Shown: positions 51,640 to 57,886 of the stretch, in pieces | How positions within the stretch are numbered: the first letter of the stretch is position 1 | Layout of the letters: every line of letters begins with the position of its first letter | Source: Lawsonibacter sp900766145 | Lineage (GTDB): Bacteria; Bacillota; Clostridia; Oscillospirales; Oscillospiraceae | Direction: 5' to 3' (one strand) | Assembly (NCBI RefSeq): GCF_030372275.1 | Contig: NZ_JAUDDJ010000006.1 | Length of the DNA stretch: 64,000 nucleotides | Translations under genes and position numbers: made by a program | The notes under the pieces: generated by a model | What the model saw: the letters and a program-made list of their open reading frames with translations, nothing else | The model's database searches: none | Told to the model about the DNA's origin: nothing

Positions 51640-51768
51640 CTTCTGTTCCTCCATTCGTCGTAAAGTCCGTTTCACTGGTTCCAGCATATACGGTACACTT
51701 CATCAAAAACATTCCAATGGTTGAATGGCAAGTCAAATGCCGTACTCGACCGCACTATTTTCCACTAT

Positions 51769-52437
51769 TTATGAGATGCCACCCAGTTCTTCATTTTCTA
51801 AAAGGCTGCTGTTTTCCCGCATCGCCAGCACGCAGAGCCAATGCTTTTTCGCATTCCGATTTAGGATGACCTCAGAAAAACCTGCCTCGGTGAGAAAACG
51901 GGCAAGTTGGTCTCCATCGAAGATCCTCATCCCATCAATGACAGAAAGCCACTTGCTGGCGTGGGGATCTTCTCCGTCCGACTCATTGACGATCAGAAAG
52001 ATGCCGCCCGGCCGCAGAGTTCGGTACACCTCCCGGAAGCTCTCCGTAGGACCAGGCCAGAAATATACCGTTTCAAATGCGGTTACCAAATCAAATGCGC
52101 CATCCTCGAAGGGAAGGCAAGACACCTCTCCCTGTATGATACGGCAGCGACCGGCTTGCAGCCCCTTGCGGTTCACACTCCTGGCCTTTTCCACAGATAC
52201 TTCTGAATAGTCCAAGGCGGCGACAGTCGCGGCAGGGTATTTTCGCAAAAGGGCTCGGATATTCCGCCCACCACCGCAGCCCAACTCCGCAATCTTGGTG
52301 GGACCTGTTTCAGGCAAATAGCTAATGCCCCAATCCGCGAGGGCAGCATGGGCACGATTCATGCTGCCCACCATGCACCTGCCCAGCAATCCTTCGGGCT
52401 TGCGGGTATTGTTGAAAAAAACCTTTAATATTCCCAT
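51769..52437 (-). CDS. Class I SAM-dependent methyltransferase
   Basis: The 222-residue protein has motif I AELGCGGGRNIRALL, an acidic residue in AALDYSEVS, and DLVTAFETVYFWP with REVYRTLRPGGIFLIV, all typical of UbiE/Methyltransf_11 enzymes. The substrate is unknown. It is the first gene of the metal-island block and has a consensus promoter overlapped by the shared operator. A link to siderophore or metal-chelator chemistry is possible but inferred. Confidence 0.85.
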   Translation of the reverse strand: MGILKVFFNNTRKPEGLLGRCMVGSMNRAHAALADWGISYLPETGPTKIAELGCGGGRNIRALLRKYPAATVAALDYSEVSVEKARSVNRKGLQAGRCRIIQGEVSCLPFEDGAFDLVTAFETVYFWPGPTESFREVYRTLRPGGIFLIVNESDGEDPHASKWLSVIDGMRIFDGDQLARFLTEAGFSEVILNRNAKKHWLCVLAMRENSSLLENEELGGIS

Positions 52438-52456
52438 AACTGCCTCCAGGAATCGG

Positions 52457-52486
52457 AATTGTGGTTAGCAATGACTAACCACAATT
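52457..52486. promoter_or_regulatory. Operator at the methyltransferase promoter
   Basis: This perfect 30-bp palindrome has half-site AATTGTGGTTAG around CAATGA. It lies directly downstream of the -10 element, so a bound protein would block transcription. Its centre matches the repeat before the ABC operon. Confidence 0.8.
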
Positions 52487-52487
52487 T

Positions 52488-52516
52488 ATTATAAATCCTT
52501 TCTTGCAGAAAAGCAA
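52488..52516 (-). promoter_or_regulatory. Promoter of the methyltransferase gene
   Basis: Read on the minus strand, TTGCTT and a perfect TATAAT are 17 bases apart. Confidence 0.8.
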
Positions 52517-52554
52517 TATACAAGTGTGTTATCACGCTGCTTTACACTATGGAA

Positions 52555-52688
52555 ATGTGGAAAACGGCCGCTCCGCCGATGGAAAACAGATATTCACGGC
52601 CCGATGGAAAAGCTGCCAGCTTTCCCACAGACCGCAAACACCGTTTCCCACAGCTCCGCCCCTTGACCGTTTACACACATTCCCACAG
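52555..52688. repeat. Iteron-like repeats (TTTCCCACAG / GATGGAAAA)
   Basis: No gene lies between 52438 and 52740. Two TTTCCCACAG (52621, 52644) and one ATTCCCACAG (52679) are preceded on the opposite strand sense by TGTGGAAAA (52555) and two GATGGAAAA (about 52579 and 52603). The arrangement resembles initiator or DnaA binding repeats, perhaps a remnant origin or transfer region. Confidence 0.4.
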
Positions 52689-52708
52689 CGCCTACTACTG
52701 CTGCTGAA

Positions 52709-52742
52709 AATGAGCGCCATCACCGAAATGATGATGGCGCTC
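52709..52742 (-). terminator. Terminator of the SLOG-type gene
   Basis: GAGCGCCATC pairs with GATGGCGCTC across 14 bases. On the minus strand it is followed by ATTTTC. It overlaps the end of the 52.7-53.2 kb gene. Confidence 0.7.
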
Positions 52743-53226
52743 ATTCTTTATCTCCGTATCCTTCTTCAGCAAGATTAAGTATATTCTTTTTTTCTTTCTG
52801 CGCATAGCGCATGGTCTGATAAGCTCCACCGCCTGTATGATCCACATAGAATACAACGAGATTGCTTCGCTTCACCATCTGCCGATTGCGAATTTGGAAA
52901 GCACCTTTCGGGTGGCTGCTGGCCGCGCTGCCGCATATTTCGATTTCATCATAATAGGCTTCAAAGTTTTCCATATTGTTGCGCAGCTCCGCCGTGGGAT
53001 ATGGCAGTATCCAAATCAAGGAACTGTTGTCATCCCGAACAAGCCGCTGCTGGCGTTTGACAGTGGAGGAAACGATCTGGTCAAAATCTCCATCCCGTCC
53101 GACCAGGAACTCCACATACTCCTTTTCCAAAAGCAGCGCATGAACCAGCGCCTCCACACGATCCTCCGCCTCACGAAACTCCGGGATGATCCGGTGTCCA
53201 AAAAAACTAACGGTAAATATGTTCAC
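52741..53226 (-). CDS. SLOG/DUF1273-like nucleotide-sensor-type protein
   Basis: The 161-residue protein starts MNIFTVSFFGHRIIPEFREA and has LLEKEYVEFLVGRDGDFDQI and a C-terminal VKRSNLVVFYVDHTGGGAYQ. This fits the Rossmann-like SLOG superfamily (YpsA, DprA-like), thought to bind nucleotide ligands. The function is unknown. It is divergent from an XRE-type regulator, with repeated motifs between them. Family assignment is by motif likeness only. Confidence 0.65.
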   Translation of the reverse strand: MNIFTVSFFGHRIIPEFREAEDRVEALVHALLLEKEYVEFLVGRDGDFDQIVSSTVKRQQRLVRDDNSSLIWILPYPTAELRNNMENFEAYYDEIEICGSAASSHPKGAFQIRNRQMVKRSNLVVFYVDHTGGGAYQTMRYAQKEKKNILNLAEEGYGDKE

Positions 53227-53260
53227 GGTTTTATCTTCGCCATTTTCAAGCCAGCCTCTC

Positions 53261-53370
53261 CAACAAAGTAAATAATCTACTTCTCATTATATGCATATAT
53301 TGATTTAAAGTAAATAATCATCTAATTTGTTTCAATTATAATTTACCTGCTTTGTTGGTAGCATAATATC
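53261..53370. promoter_or_regulatory. Divergent promoter region with repeated operator motifs
   Basis: This AT-rich intergenic stretch has two direct copies of AAAGTAAATAATC (about 53265 and 53307). The first is extended by CAAC, and a related inverted site, ATTTACCTGCTTTGTTGG, lies near 53340-53357. It probably binds the XRE protein and controls both divergent genes. Confidence 0.6.
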
Positions 53371-53383
53371 AGGAGGTGATATT

Positions 53384-53614
53384 ATGCAGACGGAGTTTCC
53401 AGAACGCTATATCACTCTGGGCTTGAAGATCGCATATTACAGGAAAAAGGCGGGGCTGACACAGGAGGTCCTTGCGGAGAGGATCGGGAAAAGTGTCAAC
53501 TTCGTTGGTCAGGTAGAAGGGACGGGTACGATCCGTGGCGTATCTCTTGAAACACTGTTCAAGATCGCCCAAGTGCTGAAAATCTCGCCCTCCAAGCTGT
53601 TAGAGGATGACTGA
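53384..53614 (+). CDS. XRE-family HTH regulator
   Basis: The 76-residue protein is almost only a Cro/CI-type helix-turn-helix: KIAYYRKKAGLTQEVLAERI and SVNFVGQVEGTGTIRGVSLE. AGGAGGTGAT precedes the ATG. It is divergent to the SLOG-like gene and is followed by a strong terminator. It is the typical size of a small element-borne repressor. Confidence 0.9.
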   Translation: MQTEFPERYITLGLKIAYYRKKAGLTQEVLAERIGKSVNFVGQVEGTGTIRGVSLETLFKIAQVLKISPSKLLEDD

Positions 53615-53644
53615 TCGACTGCGACGCAGCCAGAACAAAAAAAG

Positions 53645-53695
53645 AATGGGAGCGCCAACATCGGATAACTGCATCCGATGTTGACGCTCCCATTT
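53645..53695 (+). terminator. Terminator of the XRE gene
   Basis: AATGGGAGCG and CAACATCGGA pair with their complements across TAACTGCA, with one mismatch, giving a stem of about 20 bp. A short TTTTG follows. Confidence 0.85.
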
Positions 53696-53821
53696 TGCTT
53701 GATAAAAGGTGAAAATCCGGCGTTTTCCCTATGCAGAAACGCCCTGCCGCTCCACACAGGAAATCATACTGCCCTTACACGGAAAAGCCACTACAGGCGG
53801 TTTCTTCGCCTATTTTGAACC

Positions 53822-53998
53822 CTAATTCCCGCACTTTTTGGAACGGAGGGAAAGATAGTGCGGGCAGGACACCACCACCGCCCGGAAACTCTGCTTGCAG
53901 GGATGGACGCAGCCCTTGCAGAGCTTGTTATACTTGCGTCTGCCGTTCTCGCCCAGGAAGAACGCCCATTCCAGACGCCATTTTTTGCTTCGGCTCAT
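53822..53998 (-). CDS. Small cysteine-rich protein of integrative elements
   Basis: This 58-residue protein begins MSRSKKWRLEWAFFLGENGR and has the cysteine pattern KLCKGCVHPCKQSFR and VSCPHYLSLRSKKC, suggesting a zinc site. Proteins of this kind are common in conjugative elements of gut Clostridia. The function is unknown. Its start overlaps the stop of the gene upstream by four bases (ATGA). Confidence 0.75.
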   Translation of the reverse strand: MSRSKKWRLEWAFFLGENGRRKYNKLCKGCVHPCKQSFRAVVVSCPHYLSLRSKKCGN

Positions 53999-54306
53999 AA
54001 GTCATGCTCCGGGGGCTTTTTCTGATGAGCCTTGTCCGGGGGCTTGCGCTCGCCGCACTCCCGTTTTGCGTCCTCCAGCCGTTCCCGGATAGAAGGCTTT
54101 TTCTCCGGTGTGGTCCTGCGCGCCTCATCCTGGGCTTTCTCCAGTTCCTCCCCACGGCGGCCGTTGTTGATGATCCCGTCAATCATCCCATAGTCGTCCT
54201 CCAGGGTCATTTCAGCGGTACGGAGAGGGTTCTCCGGATCCACCGGCAAGGCGACGATCTGGCCGTTCAGGTTGATGAACTGCTCCGGCTGCTTGAAGTG
54301 CTCCAT
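53995..54306 (-). CDS. DUF4316-like C-terminal fragment
   Basis: The 104-residue frame reads MEHFKQPEQFINLNGQIVAL, then AEMTLEDDYGMIDGIINNGR and SIRERLEDAKRECGERKPPD, as in the C-terminal part of larger DUF4316 proteins of integrative elements. There is no ribosome site before this Met. The frame stays open about 27 codons further upstream, to near 54385, with plausible sequence. It is probably the tail of a truncated gene at the element boundary. Confidence 0.6.
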   Translation of the reverse strand: MEHFKQPEQFINLNGQIVALPVDPENPLRTAEMTLEDDYGMIDGIINNGRRGEELEKAQDEARRTTPEKKPSIRERLEDAKRECGERKPPDKAHQKKPPEHDL

Positions 54307-54422
54307 GTACTTTAGTAAAATCGTAGTAAATGAGATGGTTTTGACCTGTCTGAAATGCCCGTGGATACAGTGTTTTCAAGGGATAATCAGATTTTGGCTT
54401 GATTTTTCTGTTGAAAAAATAA

Positions 54423-54468
54423 GGCCCCCGATGTGGACCTGCGGAAAGATGCAGACACATCGGGGGCC
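54423..54468 (+). terminator. Terminator-like hairpin at the element/asnS boundary
   Basis: GGCCCCCGATGTG pairs perfectly with CACATCGGGGGCC across 20 bases. A degenerate copy with GGCCCCCGACGTG lies at about 54659-54704, just after asnS. Each copy stands at the same distance from a copy of the asnS 3' end. Confidence 0.75.
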
Positions 54469-54491
54469 TTTGTATTCCATTTAAAACTTAA

Positions 54492-54527
54492 AATTCGGCG
54501 TTGCCCCAGGTTCTGGGATGCAGCTCC
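54492..54527 (-). repeat. Duplicated 36-bp 3' end of asnS
   Basis: These 36 bases are identical to 54722-54757, the last codons of asnS (ELHPRTWGNAEF). The copy even keeps a stop codon (TTTTAA after GAA). Together with the paired hairpins it forms a direct repeat of about 230 bases period. It may be an attachment site or a duplication made by the neighbouring element. Confidence 0.75.
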
Positions 54528-54531
54528 GGCC

Positions 54532-54650
54532 CAGACACGCTGCGCGTGTCCGGGAGCCCGATTTTTTGTGCTTGGGCGAAGTAAATTCGCCCGGCGCCGA
54601 GGTTTTGCCCGGCGGGCAAAACGCTCGAACGGCGCAGCGCGCCGCCCCAT
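54532..54650. repeat. Array of four short perfect hairpins
   Basis: In sequence: GACACGC-TGC-GCGTGTC, GGGCGAA-GTAAA-TTCGCCC, GTTTTGCCC-GGC-GGGCAAAAC and GGCGC-AGC-GCGCC. They lie between the two asnS 3'-end copies. No gene is present. The GGGCGAA hairpin resembles the second stem of the 3'-end element. Confidence 0.7.
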
Positions 54651-54717
54651 CAAAGATGGGGCCCCCGACGTGGAGCTGCAAGAAGTAGCAGCGCGCCAGG
54701 GGCCTTACTATCTTTTA

Positions 54718-56112
54718 TTAGAATTCGGCGTTGCCCCAGGTTCTGGGATGCAGCTCCACGTCGCGGATGTTGTTCACGCCGGTGAGGTACATCACCATCC
54801 GCTCGAAGCCCAGGCCGTAGCCGGCGTGGCGGCAGGAGCCGTAACGCCGCAGGTCGCAGTACCACCAGTAGTCCTTGGGGTCCATGCCCAGCTCCTGGAT
54901 GCGGTTCTCCAGCAGCTCCAGGCGCTCCTCACGCTGAGAGCCGCCGATGAGCTCGCCGATACCGGGTACCAGGCAGTCGGCGGCAGCCACCGTCTTGCCG
55001 TCGTCGTTCTGGCGCATATAGAAGGCCTTGATCTCCTTGGGGTAGTCGGTGACAAACACGGGGCGCTTGTACACCTGCTCGGTGAGGTAGCGCTCGTGCT
55101 CGGTCTGCAGATCGCAGCCCCAGTAGACCTTGAAGTCAAACTTGTCGTTGTTCTCCTCCAGGATCTTCACCGCGTCGGTGTAGCTCACCCGGGCAAAGTC
55201 GGAGGAGGCCACGTGCTCCAGGCGCTCCTTCAGGCCCTTGTCCACGAAGGAGTTGAAGAAGTTGATCTCATCGGGGCACTTGTCCAGCACATAGCGGATG
55301 ACGTACTTGATCATGGCCTCGGCGTTGTCCATGTAGTCGTTCAGGTCGGCAAAGGCCATCTCGGGCTCGATCATCCAGAACTCGGCGGCGTGGCGCTGGG
55401 TGTTGGACTTCTCAGCGCGGAAGGTGGGGCCGAAGGTGTACACGTTGCCGAAGGCCATGGCGAAGTTTTCGCAGTTGAGCTGGCCGGACACGGTGAGGTT
55501 GGCCCGCTTGCCGAAGAAGTCCTTGGAGTAGTCCACGGTGCCGTCCTCGTTCTTGGGCACGTTCTCCAGATCCAGAGTGGTCACCTGGAACATCTCACCG
55601 GCGCCCTCACAGTCGCTGGCGGTGATGATGGGGGTGTGGACGTAGACAAAGCCCTGGTCCTGGAAGAAGCAGTGGATGGCGTGAGCGGTAGCAGAGCGCA
55701 CCCGGAAGGCGGCGGAGAACAGGTTGGTCCGGGGACGCAGGTGCTGGATGGTGCGCAGGAACTCCACGCTGTGGCGCTTTTTCTGCAGGGGATAGTCGGG
55801 GGCGGAGGGACCCTCCACGGCGATGGTGGCGGCCTTCACCTCCAGAGGCTGCTTGGCACCGGGGGTGAGCACCACGGTGCCGGTGACGATCAGAGCGGCG
55901 CCTACGTTCTGGCCGGCGATCTCCTTGTAGTTGTCCAGCACGTTGGCGTCCATGACGATCTGAAGATTCTTGAAGCAGGAGCCGTCGTTGAGCTCAATAA
56001 AGCCAAAGGTCTTCATGTCCCGGATGGTGCGGGCCCAGCCGCAGACGGTCACTGTCTGGCCGCCCAGCGCCTCCTGATCCGCGAAAATGGCGGCAATGGT
56101 GGTGCGATCCAT
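54718..56112 (-). CDS. asnS: Asparaginyl-tRNA synthetase
   Basis: This class IIb enzyme charges tRNA-Asn. The 464-residue product has the N-terminal OB fold (VTVCGWARTIRDMKTFGFIE), motif 2 in FGPTFRAEKSNTQRHAAEFW and motif 3 GYGLGFERMVMYLTGVNNIR. The start MDRTTIAAIF follows GGAGAG by seven bases; the ATG five codons earlier is too close to its site. The end of the gene is duplicated downstream. Confidence 0.97.
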   Translation of the reverse strand: MDRTTIAAIFADQEALGGQTVTVCGWARTIRDMKTFGFIELNDGSCFKNLQIVMDANVLDNYKEIAGQNVGAALIVTGTVVLTPGAKQPLEVKAATIAVEGPSAPDYPLQKKRHSVEFLRTIQHLRPRTNLFSAAFRVRSATAHAIHCFFQDQGFVYVHTPIITASDCEGAGEMFQVTTLDLENVPKNEDGTVDYSKDFFGKRANLTVSGQLNCENFAMAFGNVYTFGPTFRAEKSNTQRHAAEFWMIEPEMAFADLNDYMDNAEAMIKYVIRYVLDKCPDEINFFNSFVDKGLKERLEHVASSDFARVSYTDAVKILEENNDKFDFKVYWGCDLQTEHERYLTEQVYKRPVFVTDYPKEIKAFYMRQNDDGKTVAAADCLVPGIGELIGGSQREERLELLENRIQELGMDPKDYWWYCDLRRYGSCRHAGYGLGFERMVMYLTGVNNIRDVELHPRTWGNAEF

Positions 56113-56249
56113 AGTTGTTCTCTCCATTTCTCCAACGTCTCCGCCGGAAAGGGCGTAAGACGGTAATATAATGTGTCATTATACCGCGTTTTCCTTGGAT
56201 TTACAACCCCCTAGCCCGCTGTGGAGATGGACGAATGTGGGATTGCGGC

Positions 56250-56278
56250 TTGCTTTTTCGCACAAGGAATAGTATAAT
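56250..56278 (+). promoter_or_regulatory. Promoter of the phosphoribosyltransferase-like gene
   Basis: TTGCTT and perfect TATAAT are 17 bases apart. The gene starts 45 bases downstream of the -10 element. Confidence 0.8.
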
Positions 56279-56322
56279 ATGTACATAGCTTTTAGCTACT
56301 TTGATGAATTGGAGGCGACATT

Positions 56323-56949
56323 ATGAATATCCGGTCCAAACTGAATCCTAAGGTAGAGGTATCCGTGATTGCAGGCCACTTTGCCACCCGTCACTCTCAC
56401 AATTCCCACTACATTGATATCACCCGCATGAAGCACGAGCACACCATGGCCCGGGAGGCCGCCATGACCCTGGCTCAGCGCTACGCCTACGACAAGGGTG
56501 TGGACACCATTGTCTGTCTGGACGGCAGCGAGGTGCTGGGCGCCTTCCTGGCTCGTCATCTGAGCAAAAATGATCGCTTCGCCGTCAACAGCGATAAGAA
56601 CATCAACGTCATTACCCCCGAGTACGACTCCAACGGCCAGCTCATCTTCCGGGATAACCTGTCTCCCATGGTTGCCGGCAAGGACGTGCTGATCCTCATT
56701 TCCACCGTCAACTCCGGTAAGAGCGTGCGCCGGGCAGTGGAGTGCGTACAGTACTACGGCGGTAAGGTGCAGGGCATTGCCTCCGGCTTCAGCACCCTGG
56801 ACATGGTGGACGACATCCCCATTTACAGCCTGTTCACCCCCGAGGACATCCCCGGCTATGCCACCTATTCCCCCAAGGACTGCGCCATGTGTGCCCAGGG
56901 CCTCAAGATCGACGCCCTGTCCAACAGCTACGGCCTGTCCCGTCTGTAA
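56323..56949 (+). CDS. Orotate phosphoribosyltransferase-like protein
   Basis: The 208-residue protein has the type I PRTase fold, judging from VDTIVCLDGSEVLGAFLARH and the loop region VLILISTVNSGKSVRRAVEC. In true PRTases this loop has two acidic residues (as in VDDVITTGGS); here they read ST, so PRPP binding may be altered. A C-terminal segment has YSPKDCAMCAQGLKID. GGAGGCG precedes the ATG. The function is uncertain and it may not be a pyrimidine enzyme. Confidence 0.75.
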   Translation: MNIRSKLNPKVEVSVIAGHFATRHSHNSHYIDITRMKHEHTMAREAAMTLAQRYAYDKGVDTIVCLDGSEVLGAFLARHLSKNDRFAVNSDKNINVITPEYDSNGQLIFRDNLSPMVAGKDVLILISTVNSGKSVRRAVECVQYYGGKVQGIASGFSTLDMVDDIPIYSLFTPEDIPGYATYSPKDCAMCAQGLKIDALSNSYGLSRL

Positions 56950-56963
56950 TCGTTTTTCTCTGT

Positions 56964-56989
56964 GGCCGCCCTTTGGGCGGCCATTTTTT
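56964..56989 (+). terminator. Terminator of the PRTase-like gene
   Basis: GGCCGCCC pairs with GGGCGGCC across TTT and is followed by AT7. Confidence 0.9.
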
Positions 56990-56994
56990 TGACC

Positions 56995-57023
56995 TTGCGC
57001 TCCCAAAGGGAATATAGTATGAT
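56995..57023 (+). promoter_or_regulatory. Promoter of the DUF4234-DUF2752 pair
   Basis: TTGCGC and TATGAT are 17 bases apart, directly behind the preceding terminator. Confidence 0.6.
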
Positions 57024-57068
57024 GGTTTCGATCCAAACTATTTGATATAAAAAGGAGGGGCCAACGTT

Positions 57069-57422
57069 ATGGTTCGACCTCGCAGTATTCCTCTTTGTAT
57101 TGTACTTTCGATTATTACCTGTGGTATTTATTTTATCTATTGGTTTGTCTGCCTGACTGATGACGTCAACGAGGTGACCCAGGAGTATGATACCTCCGGA
57201 ATTATGGCCTTTTTGCTCAGCCTTATCACCTGCGGCATCTACGGCATCTACTGGGGCTATAAGATGGGCGATAAGCTGGACCGGGCCCGGATGCGCAACA
57301 ACGTGCCCACCGGTTCCTTCCCCATTCTGTTTCTGGTGCTGAATATCTTCCAGCTGCACATCGTCACCTGCGCCATCATCCAGAGTGAGCTGAACCACTA
57401 CACCCCCGTGCAGCCCCTGTGA
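57069..57422 (+). CDS. DUF4234-like membrane protein
   Basis: This 117-residue protein has three hydrophobic helices. SIPLCIVLSIITCGIYFIYW and LLSLITCGIYGIYWGYKMG form the repeated TCGIYxIYW signature of DUF4234. It has no known function. AAGGAGGG precedes the ATG. Its TGA stop overlaps the GTG start of the following gene. Confidence 0.88.
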   Translation: MVRPRSIPLCIVLSIITCGIYFIYWFVCLTDDVNEVTQEYDTSGIMAFLLSLITCGIYGIYWGYKMGDKLDRARMRNNVPTGSFPILFLVLNIFQLHIVTCAIIQSELNHYTPVQPL

Positions 57423-57793
57423 AAGAGCGCCTGAGAAAGCTGGCCCTGGGTGGCGGAGCTCTGGTGGGGCTGGGGGTAGCCTACACGGCCGTGATCTTTG
57501 TGGTGGGCCGGGGGCTGTACTGCCCCTTCTGGAAGTTCACCGGCCTTCTATGTCCCGGCTGCGGAGTGACCCGGATGTGTCTGGCTCTGCTGCGCCTGGA
57601 TCTGGCGGGGGCCTGGCGGGCCAACGCCGCCCTGCTGTTGGCTCTGCCGGTGCTGGCCGTTCTGGTAGTGTGCATGGCGGTGCGCTATGTGCGCACCGGG
57701 CAAAAGCTGCCCAGCCGGGGAGAGGAGCGGATTATCTGGGGTCTGCTCATTTACTTTCTGGCCTGGGGTGTGCTGCGCAATCTGATACCTTGA
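57419..57793 (+). CDS. DUF2752-like membrane protein
   Basis: This 124-residue protein starts with GTG overlapping the preceding stop (GTGA). It has the DUF2752 signature LLCPGCGVTRMCLALLRLDL with a CPxCG pair, and three hydrophobic helices. The function is unknown; the DUF4234-DUF2752 order suggests they act together. A terminator follows at 57803-57839. Confidence 0.88.
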   Translation: MKERLRKLALGGGALVGLGVAYTAVIFVVGRGLYCPFWKFTGLLCPGCGVTRMCLALLRLDLAGAWRANAALLLALPVLAVLVVCMAVRYVRTGQKLPSRGEERIIWGLLIYFLAWGVLRNLIP

Positions 57794-57802
57794 TGATTAA
57801 AA

Positions 57803-57839
57803 AACAAAGCGGAGAGGATAAAACCCTCTCCGCTTTGTT
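57803..57839. terminator. Bidirectional terminator
   Basis: AACAAAGCGGAGAG pairs perfectly with CTCTCCGCTTTGTT across a short A-rich loop. It lies between the convergent DUF2752 and pyrophosphatase genes. Confidence 0.9.
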
Positions 57840-57886
57840 ATGTATATAGATAACATTGCAATTTGTATTGAAAATTTCCCGCTTTC

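Noticed and set aside
52555..52688. CRISPR array
   Set aside because: Repeats are only about 10 bases, irregularly spaced and in both orientations; no cas genes are in the window.
54492..54527. Second asnS gene
   Set aside because: Only the last 36 bases are duplicated; sequence before them is a hairpin array, not coding.
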